This document shows, one piece after another, positions 32,901-45,569 of a stretch of 64,000 nt of DNA. The notes under the pieces are model-generated. The model had not been told where the DNA came from. It searched no databases and saw only the letters and a list, made by a program, of their open reading frames with translations. Each line of letters starts with the position of its first letter. The first letter of the stretch is position 1. Origin of the DNA: Spizellomyces punctatus DAOM BR117 (lineage: Eukaryota; Chytridiomycota; Chytridiomycetes; Spizellomycetales; Spizellomycetaceae); assembly GCF_000182565.1 (NCBI RefSeq), contig NW_015971543.1, positions 655,397 through 719,396 on the forward strand, written 5' to 3'. The position numbers and the translations under genes were made by a program.

Positions 32901-34801
32901 GAGAATTGAGGGCCATAGGAGGGCTAGTAGGAGCGAGAGACGCATTAGATGAGAACTCAGGGTTGTTGGATATGCTGTCTGGGCAATTTGATGACGAACA
33001 CGTCCGTAATTCACAACAGGAAGCTGGAAGTGGCATGGACGAAAACGATGACGTGTTTGCAGCACTTTTGAGAGATAGTAGTGATGAAGAGGACAGTGTG
33101 GGAGTAGAGCACAAGAAAGTGGCTGCTCGCATGGTTGATGAGAGTGATAGTGACGATAGCGAGCAAAATCCGAGTGATGCAAGGGAGGAGGATCAAGAGA
33201 ACCACAACGGTGAGCATTCAACTCCCACGTCATTTTCCCAATTGCTGCATACCTCGGATCCTTTGGACGACTCCCTGCAGTCCATGAGAGATCCTCCGGA
33301 TATTGTTAGTAACCGCGCGGAATCGAGCACGACCATTATATTGGGAGCTGAAAGACAAAAGGAGAAGAGTGTCTATGTCGATGCAGAGGCCGAAGAGGAA
33401 GAAGACGAGTTTTTCGGCCTTGGCGGTGCAGATGGAGATGAGGTTGGCGAAGCTCTCGATCAGGATGATAAGGACCTGGTCGTCAGCGACGAGGAGATTT
33501 CCCAAGGGTTCCAAGAGATTTTGGATCTTCATAGGTGGGACCCTTTGTAATGCACGGGTAAAGAAGACTTATTGACAGTGGCTGTGTCAGGCAACAAGTT
33601 CAAGAAGAACATGAGAAAGAAATTACGGAGCTGTTGAACGACGTAACCACTGGCAATTTGCGAAAGCGCAAAGCAAGACGGTCAGAAAATGGTGGATTTT
33701 TAGATGACAGCGATGAGGATGATGAGCTCTTACTCGCACGGATACGAGCGAGAGGCTTTATTGAGGAGAGGGAAAGCCTTGGTGATGAAGCGAGGGGATT
33801 GGAGATGTATGGTCAGTTCAATTGTGCTGCGTTTTCACCATGCGACCGGTCACTGAAATAATCAATTCATGTGCCATGCAGCGGCGAATCCTGAGACGGC
33901 AGCCTTTGCAAGGTGCTTTCAAAGCACATGTGCCGTTAAGGAGGGCTTTTTGTCGTCGGATGAGGATCCAGAACCAGAAGGCAAGGCACCTGCGGTTGGT
34001 CTCACGAGAAAAGTACATCGAGTTAGGACCCGTGATAAGCGTGATCGGGGAGGAGAGGATAGCGACGAGGAAGATATGGATGCGGCAGTGACAACGGGCG
34101 CTAAGGTGCGTCTCTATTTTGTTTACAGTTGGAGATTACAGTCGGCGCTAATCCTTAGACAAAGCGAGCGAGGTTGGAACGATATCGCACATGGCCATTG
34201 ACTGATGAAGCAGATGACGTTGAAGAAGGACAGAGTGGAGTCAGAAGAGAGCTTTTTGGAGCCGAACTCAGCATCAGTTCTGAGAAACCAATGCAATTCG
34301 AGGAAGAGAGAATTGATGTTTTGGCACAAATGATGGAAAGAAAAAGAGCGAGAGCCATGACTAAACTTTCCCGTCAAGCATTAAGGGCGAGAAGCCCCGG
34401 AAGGGTCGAAATGGTCAGCACCAGAGATTCCATACATATCTGTGCCGTTTGGGCTCACATTTACGTCTGTGTAGATCTCGCGAACCACTGAGTCGTCCCG
34501 TATATTCATGAAGCTTTCCGCTAAAGGTGGGTCAACGACGGGGTCAGGTGCCGCGGGATCCACCTCTCCTTCCAGAAAGAAGCGGTCTGTTTCGTCCATG
34601 TCTGGATTTAATGATGGCGGCACGGCGGATGTTAGCGGGAGAAGGGGCGGAATGGGCTTCAGGGTTGGCGTTGAAAAGAACATTGAGGAGGCACCGGTTA
34701 CCAAATCGAAAGGAAAGAAGAAGCGGGGAGATATGAAGGAAGGAGCAAGCAACCAACGGTTGTTGGGACTGTTCTCCAGGGAAAGAAGCTTTAGGACTTA
34801 G
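29999..34801 (+). CDS. MRC1: Mrc1/claspin replication-checkpoint mediator
   Basis: Travels with the replisome and relays ATR/Mec1 signals to the Rad53/Cds1/Chk1 kinase. About 12 exons splice in frame. The N-terminal part is acidic and disordered. Then comes the claspin-type helix EEQLLELRKETERLLRST, a charged coiled coil (AKKRREEEEEQRRLALEER), the conserved EAEEEEDEFFGLGGADGDE block (about 33390-33440), and the Mrc1 signature NLRKRKARRSENGGFLDDSD with DELLLARIR (about 33655-33740). SQ/TQ sites, the targets of ATR-type kinases, include NTQDTQ and one in a predicted 27-base exon (32388-32414, DRADTADSQ). I chose ATG 29999; the open frame continues a few codons upstream past an acceptor-like AG. 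The last intron, near 34415-34475, is the least certain. Confidence 0.88.
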
Positions 34802-34938
34802 CTGTCTGTACAATAAATAGACGTGTGATTGAGCATACACGCTTCTTACAGATAGCGGCAGATGCGAGAGAGCAAACATTCGTGTATATACAAATATTTT
34901 ATATTATCGACCGTAACGCCCATCTTTCCAATTAAACC

Positions 34939-35886
34939 CTACAAGAGTGTCTCCCCCAGCGCTGTTCGCGTCAAAGAGCACCCGATCTGAATGGTTTGAA
35001 GGACGTACGCCTGATCACCCAAAAGAGGATTGACTTCCATAATATCCACCGCAACCAGGTTTCCTGTTTCGTATACCGCCTCGCAGATGAAATGTCCTTC
35101 TCTAAACGTCAGTCCACCGCGGACAGGCGTTCCCGTTGCAGGTGCAACGCTTGGGTCCAGCGCGTCGACATCAAATGACAGGTGAACGGGCTTGTCGCGA
35201 CCAAGGTAGTCTAATGCCATTTCAACGACTTTGCCGATGCCGTATTTGTCAACCTCGTGCATGCTGAACGCTTTGATGTTGTTATCCTTTAATATTTTCT
35301 TTTCTGGTACATCAACATCTCGAAGCCCAATATATACAATTCTGTTTGTTGGCAGACAGGGTGACAGCCATTCAAATGACGGGATATTTCGTGCGCCGGG
35401 TAGCCCCATTAGGAAGGAGACTGGACAACCATGGAGGTTACCAGTTTCGGTCGTTTCAGGAGTGTTGATGTCCGCGTGTGCATCGACCCAAATGACACCA
35501 ACATCTGGGTATACGGCAGCACTTCCACTAATAGTTCCCATCGCCAGGGAATGATCGCCGCCCAGCGTCAGAGCAAGATGACCTTTTGCAACGAGCGATT
35601 TTACAGAGTCTGACACGGATTTGGTGACCGCGGAGACATATCGTGCATTTTTCAGCTTCCCTATATCTTGATCGGATGGTGGACGGAGGTGCTCGTATGT
35701 AGGAAACTTTTCATCGATATCAACATTCCAACCAAGGGAAGACAGTTGAGACGGGAGCCCAAACTCCACGAGACGCGCAGGACCTTGTTCAACTCCTCCG
35801 CGTGGTTGTCCACCCGAGAATGCTGCTCCTACTATACCGACCGTGTAGGGGGCTTTCAAAAACTTGTGGTGGGTCATGTCCGCCAT
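34939..35886 (-). CDS. CAR1: Arginase
   Basis: Hydrolyses L-arginine to ornithine and urea with a two-manganese centre. Intronless, 315 residues, the usual length. Metal-site motifs are GGDHS (about residue 110), DAHADIN (about 135) and SFDVDALDP (about 240). The N terminus VGIVGAAFSGGQPRGGVEQGP is characteristic. The absence of introns is unlike most neighbours, though the LURP-one-related gene is also intronless; it may reflect retrocopying or simply fungal variation. Its stop faces the MRC1 stop, 137 bases away. No targeting signal is seen, so it is likely cytosolic. Confidence 0.96.
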   Translation of the reverse strand: MADMTHHKFLKAPYTVGIVGAAFSGGQPRGGVEQGPARLVEFGLPSQLSSLGWNVDIDEKFPTYEHLRPPSDQDIGKLKNARYVSAVTKSVSDSVKSLVAKGHLALTLGGDHSLAMGTISGSAAVYPDVGVIWVDAHADINTPETTETGNLHGCPVSFLMGLPGARNIPSFEWLSPCLPTNRIVYIGLRDVDVPEKKILKDNNIKAFSMHEVDKYGIGKVVEMALDYLGRDKPVHLSFDVDALDPSVAPATGTPVRGGLTFREGHFICEAVYETGNLVAVDIMEVNPLLGDQAYVLQTIQIGCSLTRTALGETLL

Positions 35887-36099
35887 ATTCTCTATTGCGT
35901 GTGAGATATTTTTCGTAAGATGATGTTGGTCCAGATGCTGTTTGTGAAGGGTATGGAAGGCCCGACTTTGGAGGTCCTTTTATCTGCACTGGAGCGTTAC
36001 GTAAGCTATATCCCGTCATTCCAAATTGAGCCAGTTCCCGTGACGGGCGCAGCCAAAGATGAGCTCTTTGCAGGCTGGACGTGTTTGTAGCATCGGGAA

Positions 36100-37272
36100 A
36101 TGCAACGAGCGATATCTCGGCTGACCAGCCTTCGGGGCCAGTTGACCACACCCGTGGCCGTTAGTTACTCATCCTGCCGGACCTTCTCCGGGATTCCGAA
36201 ATCGGAGACCAACTCCCAAAGCGTGGCATGTCTTATTATTGGAGATGAAATCCTCAACGGGAAAACCCACGATACCAACTCAAACTATCTGGGTTCGTAT
36301 TCAAGCACAATCACTTTCAGGAGGTCTCATTGCAATGCTAATTTTGAGGCTTATTATCCTCTAAAGCAAAGAAATGCTTTGACTTTGGACTTGACCTCCG
36401 ACGCATCCAAGTGGTGCCCGATGTGGAGCAAGATATTATAGAGTCGGTGAGAGAGCTATCTCGGCAATACCACTGGGTTTTTACAAGCGGCGGGATAGGG
36501 TACGCGGTATGATCATGTCTTGGCAGATTGTTCTATTCGTTTGCGTCTCAGCGAAATACCAAACTCAGTTCTCCGCGTTATTAGGCCAACTCACGATGAT
36601 ATCACGTATCAATCGATCGCAAAGGCATTCGATTTACCACTCGCTTATCACGAGCCAACTCTCGAAAAGATGAGAATGATAATGCCGCTTACCTTGGTAG
36701 ATGGTAAGAGTCGAACAAATCCGGCCCCCTTGGTGATGACCGAAGCCAGGAAGCGCATGGCGCTACTCCCAGTAGACCCTAATGGCGAGGAAAGGACAAG
36801 AGTAGTGTTTCCGTCAACGCAGTTGTGGGTTCCTCTGGTGATTGTAAATCAAAACGTTCATATTCTCCCTGGTAGGAATCACAGGTTGCGCCAGTCCATG
36901 AGACTGTCAAGCTAACAAGGACACTCTGTAGGCGTTCCAAAGCTATTCCGCGTCCTGATTGATCGGTATTTTGAAACACACGTACGGCCAACATTGTCCT
37001 TGCCAAGCTACTCTCGTGTGCTCATCGGAACAAGCCTATTTGAGGGCGACATCGCCCCTATTCTAACTGATATCCAGGAAAAAGTGCAGTTGGAAGGAAT
37101 TAAGATAGGCTCATATCCGCGGTGGAGACCAGGCGGTGTTCGCGTCGATGAGGGGAATGTCAGAGTGGTAGTCTCGCTGCTGGGTCGTGACAAGGAGGCC
37201 TTGGATAAGTGGGGAAAAGTCGTTGCTCAAAAGATTCAAGGAGTTTACGTAGAAAATATAGATACTGAATAG
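36100..37272 (+). CDS. Molybdopterin-binding (MoaB/Mog, CinA-like) domain protein, probably mitochondrial
   Basis: Four exons (36100-36292, 36367-36499, 36585-36871, 36932-37272) give 317 residues. An Arg/Ser-rich N terminus (MQRAISRLTSLRGQLTTP) looks like a mitochondrial presequence. The MoCF-type domain starts with ACLIIGDEILNGKTHDTN, then VFTSGGIGPTHDDITYQSIA, the signature of the CinA/FLAD1 N-terminal domain. In FLAD1 this domain has FAD hydrolase-type activity. No PAPS-reductase-like FAD synthase domain follows, so it is not a full FAD synthase. The C-terminal 100 residues (RPGGVRVDEGNVRVVVSLLG) match the usual second half. It lies divergent from arginase, 213 bases apart. Confidence 0.85.
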
Positions 37273-37495
37273 TATGGATACGTCTTTTGTATTGCCGCAA
37301 AATTGGTTCTTTCAACGCATTCTTTGATATTGCTTGGACTACTGTACTGTACTTTCTGAGATTCATGCATTCGAACGGTTCAAATGGTTTCATATTGCCG
37401 TTCTGGCAAAATGGTCGATCCCATCTCCCCCCGCTCTTCCGGCCATTCCTTGTCGCCATCATCTTTGAACCCATCCGCGCAAGACTTTTGCCAAA

Positions 37496-38670
37496 ATGGC
37501 CATTGACACTACACCCTCGGACCCCAATGCACCTCTCAAGAAGAAGCCCATCCAGCCAATAAACTTGGCTATCGGCGCGGGACTCAATCTCTTTGAGGTG
37601 TCAACCCTTGGCCAGCCTTTTGAGGTTTGTGGTTGCGACTCGGTGGCCTTTAATGCACCGTTCTTATCTTAACGAATTCTTAAAAGGTGGTTAAAACTCA
37701 CATGGCTGCCAACCGAGGAGACACAATGCCTCAAGCAGTTGTCAAAACATGGAAACGTGGTGGACCTTTTGGTTTCTATCAAGGCCTGATTCCCTGGGCC
37801 TGGATTGAAGCTAGCACGAAAGGCGCAGTCCTTATTTTTGCAGCTTCGGAGATTGAGTACCTTGCAAAAGTGGCTGGCGCTGGACCCGCTTGGGCAGGAG
37901 TGGTGGGCGGTATGGGTGGTGGTATAGCTCAGGTAAACCTTCACCATCCTTTTTCAGTTCAATTGTACCTAAACCATTGCTTTCGGTGCGTGATAGGCCT
38001 ATGCGACCATGGGCTTCTGCACGTTCATGAAGACCGTTGAGGTGACTAGACACAAGGGTTCGGGGAGTGGCCCGAGCAAGTCGAGCATCCAAGTTGCCCG
38101 TGAGATCTTTGCGCGAGAGGGTATTCGTGGAATTAACAAAGGGGTGAACGCCGTTGCGGTTCGACAGTGTACAAACTGGGGATCTCGGTTTGGTCTGTCT
38201 CGAGTTGCCGAAAACGCGATTCGTAAGGCCACCGGTAATGAGGACGCGAAGCAGCCACTGTCCCCATATCAGAGAATTTTGGCTTCCGCCATTGGCGGTG
38301 GTCTATCTTGCTGGAATCAGCCTATTGAAGTCATCCGCGTGGAAATGCAGAGTCAAATCAAAACGCCTGGTCGACCGGAAAAGATGACCATCAGCTCCGC
38401 GGCCAAATGGATTTACCAACAAAATGGCTTCAAGGGCTTCTATCGTGGAGTTACTCCACGGTGAGTACACCTCAGCAGTGTTTGTAACGGCCGCGCGCTA
38501 AAAGTTCTGTTCATTTCTATAGGGTGGGTCTCGGAGTGTGGCAAACTGTCTGCATGGTGTTTGGCGGAGATCAGGTATATTTTGACTTCTGGAATATATT
38601 CTTGCGAGTTGTAGCTAATTTTCCGACTTTACAGGTGAAGGGATATTTTGCGAATAGGGCACAGAAATAG
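37496..38670 (+). CDS. YHM2: Mitochondrial citrate/2-oxoglutarate carrier (Yhm2)
   Basis: Inner-membrane carrier of the SLC25 family; yeast Yhm2 exchanges citrate for 2-oxoglutarate and is linked to mtDNA maintenance. Five exons (37496-37624, 37687-37932, 37997-38460, 38523-38574, 38635-38670) give 308 residues. Diagnostic stretches are [40 protein letters not shown] and [20 protein letters not shown]. Yhm2 has degenerate carrier signatures and these match it rather than other carriers: the first repeat has [14 protein letters not shown] and the third [12 protein letters not shown]. Two of the four introns fall exactly between codons. Confidence 0.95.
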
Positions 38671-39126
38671 GACGTTGAATACCTATTGCGTGTCAATTTC
38701 CCCGTTTAGCGCCTCTTCTTGGTTGGATCTGTGACGCTGCGCGTCGTCTGATTAGATCTATACTCAATATCGACCGTACTAGAAATTTAAGTACATAAAC
38801 GTGTACCTCTATCTAAGAGATCTGTGAGTGGGCTACGACGTAGATAAGAATAGATGTGCCATGGTCGCGATATTCGCAATCAAGATTTTAGGGATTTAGG
38901 GTCCAGTCGTTCCGTGTCGGAGAATTGCTTTTAGGATGGATATATGACGGAGAATTTTAGTACAACTGAAAATAGCTTGGATTCGCGGCCTTGTTTCTGC
39001 GAGGAGTTACTCATCAATTAATAACTTTCCGATCGTTGTCACATCGGATTTGTGTTTTGTAGATACTAATCTTTTTAATTGGAGACAATTCCGTTTCCCG
39101 AGCCTTTCTCTGGGGCAGCCGCGAAA
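38671..39126. other. Intergenic region with two TTTAGGG units
   Basis: No coding signal. It contains TTTTAGGGATTTAGGG at 38887-38902, two plant-type telomere-like units about 225 bases before the WD40 gene start. Confidence 0.4.
38887..38902 (+). promoter_or_regulatory. Paired TTTAGGG boxes
   Basis: Two TTTAGGG units one base apart, in the probable promoter of the giant WD40 gene. Each matches the TAGGG core read by TRF/Tbf1-type Myb proteins. Function is inferred only from sequence and position. Confidence 0.3.
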
Positions 39127-42100
39127 ATGTCGCCGCTTGTCGCAAATCCTCGCCGCTCAGCACGTCTATACGAGCAGTTACCTTCCTCGGGGCGCGAGCT
39201 CCGGCTTCTCATCGAGTCCCTTCCTCCAAACACTTCAACCGATCAGCCTGTAATGGGAAATGAGGATCAAGACGATGATTCTTCTTCAACGCGGCGTCGG
39301 CGAAGAATGCGCGACGGAGAGGAATCGTGGGGGAGGAAAACTATCGCGTATCGGCCAAGGAAAGTCAACAAGGGATCCAACCAAGCAGCGGAAGGGGGTA
39401 TTGGCGTCCAACCATGGCAGTTTGTGAAAAGTCTCTTGGAACGTCTACTCGGCGGTGCTTCAGAAAACGAAGCTCATAACAGTAGCAGAGGGAAAATGAA
39501 GCGAACAAAACCTGTTTTCCCTAATGTCGAGGTGCCAAATGACTCAGCATCAGAAGAAGAAGTGGACGAACTTTCCGAAACGTCCTCTGTTTCTTCCTCA
39601 GCCGAGCCGATCGTATCTAACGCCGTCAATACCACAATTCTCTCAATCACCATTCCACATGGGCTTCAACTTAATCGTCACATTCCATATCCGAAGCCCA
39701 TAATTCGGAACGTTTTGTACATCCCGGCGGCAAACACAAGCGAAATGTTTGTCGTATTGGAGGACGTGGCCGTGACAGTGTGGCGTGGAGGAGCACGGAT
39801 CAGAAAGGAAGAGTGGACATGGGTCAAGGCTGGTGTGATTGGATGGTGCTGGATCCAAAAGCGCAGATGCTTTGTTGTGGCGGTTGCAGACATGACATTG
39901 AGGGTGACGATCAATCACACGGTGCTAGCGAATACATGAATTCGGGTTGATTAAAGCTTCTTCTTTGCGTTCTAGGTATTGGATCATCATTTTGAGGAGC
40001 TCTCTGTTATTTCCAATTCCAAACCAATTTTATTGTAAGTCCGCGGATCGCTTGATATGCTCAAAATAAACAAACAGCGAAATGAGAAGCAAAAGATCTT
40101 CTGACTTCACTGGTATAGCTTAGATTGGATTCCAGAAAAGGATGAACTGGTGACTGGCGAAGTGGGGAATATAAAAGTAGGCTCTTATCTGCGTTTAGAA
40201 AGTTGGATAACGGTCCTCACAGCATATGTTCTCGCAGTTCTGGACACTGGAATACTCAACGTATGTGGTAACAGGCTCACTCAATAGTCGATTATGGCGC
40301 TGATGATCAAAGACAGAGCAAATCATCGTGATATATACACCCCGACGCCTCGTTTTGTCACCACCGATCTGTCTGACGAAGAGTGGGTATCCTACGTTTT
40401 GTACGATAGGACCTTGGATAGATGCTTTGCGGCAGTGGATACCAGCATATATGTATGTCTATGAGGATATCTGTTTGTGCATGATATTTATTTCGTAACC
40501 CTCAGCATTCCTCGCGGTTTTCAGGTATACGATTGGAACACAGGAGAACGCTTAGAAAGGTTGACGGATATCCATGATATGTCCATCACCTGCTTGGCAT
40601 ACTACGAACCTGGAGATGTATTGATCACAGGCAGTAAAGACGGAAAGAGTAAGGTCCCTCCAAGTGGATAATATCAGGCGTTGATAAGTAACTGATCGTC
40701 CCTTCTGGCCAGTTAAAATTTGGAGCCCGCAGTTTCTCCTTCTTCATACTTTCGCCCACCTCTCGAACGTTACCGCACTACTTCTCATTGAAACGGGTGC
40801 CGAAGCTACCTGGGGTACCGTTCCCATTGTAATGAGTACTTCAACTGACGGCACGATTCGAATGTGGGATTTCGACATTGGAGTCTGCCTGTATCGACTT
40901 GATGTACATGGTCAGGGTCAAGGGGAAGGACTCCTGGGAATGAAGTGGGTAAAAAAGGATTTGTTTTGGGTTTGGGGACGGAGGGGAGTTAGCGTCTGGG
41001 CGCTGAATCGGTACCATTCCACGTTCACGTACCTTCGAACGCGGCCGAAAATAATCCGTCGTTTGGTGCATCCACGGCTACCACCACGTATATTGACCGC
41101 ATGTGAGGATGGCAGTGTTAAGCTGATCAGTCCCGTCACTGGCCATGTACTTGTGACCTCCTTTCCTGTGCACAAGGACGTGGGAATCACGGATGTGGTG
41201 GGAGATCTTGATGGAAAAAAGGTATATACGTTCATGACAAACGGAGATGTAGTGGTATATGATGTGGCTGTCAACCCAGGTGTGATCGTTGGAGTTTGGG
41301 AGGATATAGGTAGGCTCTTATCATTATTTGGGCCAAAATACAGCACTTACTCATTTGGTGACTTTATCTATCCATAGCACCTCGCGACCGTGCGACATGT
41401 ATCACAGGACTCGATTTCTATAATCATCCTAAGACGTTGACTGCGTCACCTGGATTTCGAAAGTTGTTTTACCTGGGCATAGGATTGGAAAGTGGAGGGA
41501 TAGGATGGATTGGCGAAGGGGGATTGCAGGAGGGCAGTGTGCAGGTATGCAAGGGATTTATCGAGTAATTTTCTTTTTGAACTGCATACGAGACATCTTT
41601 TCTATATTTTTGCAGGCACACATTGCAGAAGTTACATTAGTTCGCTTTGATCCACAAAATCTCCACCTTATTTCGATCGGGAAGGATAACACGATCAAAA
41701 TATGGTATATAACACTTACTCCACCTTGCACAGTGACCATCAGCCTCCTGCACACCCTTTCCACGCCCCTTCATTCTCCGACAACACTTGCTATAGCCCC
41801 CGAACGAATGTTGCTCGGGTTACATATTGGAGGGGCAGTAACCACATGGAAGTATGACGCAGATGTGCCGATAAAGGGCAAATGGGGCGAAGGCATCTCG
41901 GATATGGATTGGTGCGCTGAGCTGGGAATATGGGCAACAGCCGAGCGTGGAGGGGTTGTGCGGATTTGGGATGAAGGCGGCTTGGTTCGGTGAGGCTCGT
42001 TTTGGGTTCTGTTACCTTTCAGCATCTAACCACTAAAACGACTTTGGGCGTCATGCCTCTTCTCGTGACAGAGAGATCCAGTTCAACGAGGCAATTCCGT

Positions 42101-45100
42101 CCATTACTTTTGCCAATGCTCGCGGAGACCTTCTTGTCTCTCTCTCCGACCAAATAACTCTTGTTCGCATGCAAGACTGTGAGTTTTTACTGCTCTTTTC
42201 GATATGACGGCTTTGCTGACTATTCGAGCTCTCAGACCTTCCGCATTCGTACCTGAAGCGTGCGGCACATATGGACTTCATTGATGATCCACAAGAAACA
42301 CCCCTTCCTTTTGACACGTCTGTGGATTTTTGGGAGCGTGTGTATGAGAAGGACATGAGGGAGAAGGGAGAGATCGGGTTATGGCACGTCAAAAAGTACG
42401 CAGTGGCATGATCTTTATCGGCGCGTCGACACTGTTTTATTTATACTGAGATTAATTACTGTACTCTAGGGACGCTCGTCGTCGGATTGAAGCTCCGGAT
42501 GAGTCAGGAGTCATATCTGACATGTGGAAAGCGCTGGAAGAACGTCGGCTGATCGCGCAACAGGTACGAAATGAGGGCACAAATAAACTGTTCGTATCTC
42601 GCAAGCTGATCACTTACTCGACAGCGCCGCAACCGCCGAATTTTCCTTGAACAAGAGCACCATGCGTTTCTCAATGCTCCTCGTTTTGAGAGATCCGGTA
42701 TCTCACCGCAAAAAGCGACGAAAGAAGTTGAAATTGAAACCGATGATGACGATCAAGATTTTGTAATTGTCAGACAGGTGCCAAGCCTAGAGGAACTGGT
42801 GGACATTATCCGACCAGAATCACCCACAGAAAATGTGGTCAGTAGTGACAGCAGTGAAAATGTTGTAACAGATGTTAATGCTTCATCGACAACTTCTAGG
42901 TGCCCGTAAAAGATGTCCCGCCGTCCGTGGAGCATATTCTATCAGAAGTTATTGGTATGTCCTGACGAACACTTTATCTATTCCGCGGCTCCGCTTTGTT
43001 CACACATTTCTCAAGTGCCAGAAACAAGAAAACGGCCCATCAAGTCGTCGGAAAGACGCCCCAAGGCGGCGAAACGGCGGGGTTCCGCAATCCTTCGAGC
43101 TCCTAATCAACCGGTGGAACCAACTCCAAAGGAGACCATCGAAGCCCGTCGTATGAGCATCCGCAAAAAATTACAATTCCAGGGAGTTGCAATGCCAAAC
43201 AGCACCTTGGTTGAGGAAGTCGGTAAGATGCGACGAACGTCCATCATGTTTCGGAGAGGTTCCGTGAAACCTCCAACAGTTCCTGCAACTGTAAAGTATG
43301 TTGTACCAGCATCGCGCACCCGTGTGCAGAGAAAGAAAGTGGACGACCCATTTAAGGATTATGAGAACCAAAAGCGGAATATAAACATTGGGGACTTGAT
43401 CAAAGTGCAGGAAGAATTATTCGAACAAGATCGCATGTTGCTAGGTGAATTGGAAGAAGAGGATCATGAAGTGGACGAAGTACCTCCCCCACCTTCTCCA
43501 CCAATGTTCGAGCCGGCGGTTGTGAAAGAACGTGTGCGCCGGAAGCGAAAGCAAAAGAAGAAAGCGAAGCCAAAATCACAAGTCAAGGTTGTTCTTCCGT
43601 CACCTCCGTCCCCGCCACCCGCTCCAAAAATAAAGCTAAGAGAACCCAAGCCGCCCAAAATCACCCCACCTCCCAAGCGCATGGCAACCGTTACCGAGTA
43701 TGAACCGATTCTTCCCAAGGTTGTCGCAATACCGCAATCGCCGAGGCAATTAACCTTGAAAAAGCCGGCTACACCACCAGCTCCTGCACGTCCAAAATCC
43801 CGTCCGCCATCCGCACCAGCCCAGCCTAAGCCTCAACTTCCGAGATCAAAACCCCAACCTGTGTCAGTAGACTTCCCTGAACCATGGTTTGCAAAGCGTG
43901 ACGAAGAACCACAGCCCATTCAAGAGGAAAATGCGCTGGTTGTGGAGGAGATTGGAATGGAAGATAGATCAGAAGAGCCTCTTCCTTTAGTCCGGCTGAG
44001 TCAAGTAAAAGAAAGTGAAGCAGCGAATTTTAGTTGGAACATGATTAGAGCGAGGGAATTTGCGGATGAGGATATTCCTGAAGGACTAAGGAGATTAATG
44101 GGGATGTTCTGGTTTCCTCACTTAAAGGTACACCCTGGTAGCTGCAAGGACCTTGTTGCCGGATGATGCTTACAATATTGAACTCAAGGGCAAACAAGTA
44201 ACCTTGCCGAATATAGTGGCGGCTCTTGTTGATCTCCTTAAAACCGGTCTTTGGCTTGAGAAAGTGGAAGCATCAAAAGCTCTCTTGTTTCTGTATCACA
44301 CCTTCTCTTCGGACTTCCTAGATCCCATGGCCGTTTTGATCAGACCCCAATTGGAGTGTCTATGGGATGAGAACTGGCAGGTTTGTTGTTCTAGTGTCGG
44401 GCAAAGTGTATGGGCTTCTCATCTAATGCTGTCTAAGGTGCGAGCGCAACTCTGTTCAAATATCTCACAATACGGCATTGTTCATCAGGATATTCTGATG
44501 GGATTGATTGTGAGGCTGGGCGATGAGAACGAACATGTTCGGTGTGTATTCGATGCAGTCAACGATGTCGCATCTAGTAACTCAAGATAGATTTCAATGA
44601 AAATAGCACAACAGCGATGACCGGTTTGTTGCACTTCGGTGTAAACAACAAGGAGGACCTGCGATCCGCGATGATGAAATGCGGAATGTTGCCTACCGTG
44701 GATCATCCCAGCGATGATACGCAGTTAGAAGTGGGTATTCAGGAAATGCTAGTGGTATTGTTATATTTTACAAGGCGCTGACATTGGCTATCTAGGAAAT
44801 GATTGTTCAAACAAATCTTGAAATTCTCGAGTCTCAGACAAAGAATCATGACAATGTTCAAAATTGGCTCAACTCTGTTCCACGGGTGGCTGCACAAAAG
44901 CCTTCGGTTACGTCGATTACCATCGATGTCCGACGCGATAGTTACTATGAACACCTAGCAGGCCCCTTCTTTCCAGCGGATGCTAATGCACGGCATTTGG
45001 CACGATCAGAAGCCCAAGAAGCACGCGCAAGACGGGCGATGATGCTGTCGCACGCTCGTTCCAGTCAAGGGTTAACGGTGGAAGATTTTGAATATATGGA

Positions 45101-45569
45101 CTTGGATGGCGTTGAGGAGGGATGGGATACCAGCAGCGGCGTACTTGGTCAACTACATTTGGGCAGGACTGGATCCCCAGGCATGCAGGACGGCCGGCCC
45201 GGAAGCGTGAGTCGCGCAGCGGAGCCAACGGCCGGAGCGCCAACCGGGAATCGCAAAAAAAGACCCCTCATGCGGTCCGCGATCCATAATATGCGGCCTC
45301 TGACGGCTGGTTCGATATATGCACAAGGGGGACCAAAAGGTCTCGTAGCCGTGGTCCAGCCAACTGTTAAACCCGTTGCAGAAGACGTTACCGGAACAGG
45401 CCGCCCAGCAACTGCTCCTATATATGGTGAGGTGCCAGCGATTACAAGCGGAAGAAACATCAGATCTGCTGGCGTGGTGGTATCACCGGAAAAACCATGG
45501 CCTAAAATTCTTAGGAGTACATTTCCTCCTGTGGATCCAGAGTTACATGACAGACCGTTCAGGGCGTGA
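39127..45569 (+). CDS. Giant WD40 protein (WDR87/WDR97-like), probable flagellar
   Basis: About 18 exons can be chained from ATG 39127 to TGA 45567-45569. After a basic N terminus come many WD40-type blades: LDWIPEKDELVTGEVGNIKF, ITGSKDGKIKIWSPQFLL, MSTSTDGTIRMWDFDIG, LTACEDGSVKLISPVTG, LISIGKDNTIKIWYI and ATAERGGVVRIWDEGG. Then follow a helical linker (ARRRIEAPDESG), a Pro/Lys-rich disordered region (APARPKSRPPSAPAQPKP), and alpha-helical, HEAT-like segments (IVAALVDLLKTGLWLEKVEA, DILMGLIVRLGDENEHVR). The C-terminal tail carries RPLTA and RPATA motifs. The order double propeller, charged linker, helical repeats recalls animal WDR87/WDR97, which are sperm-tail proteins. The frame breaks once, near 44100-44150, and no normal-length intron explains it. 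Confidence 0.78.

Noticed and set aside
36100-37272. Full FAD synthase
   Set aside because: Only the molybdopterin-binding-type domain is present; there is no PAPS-reductase-like domain within or after the gene.
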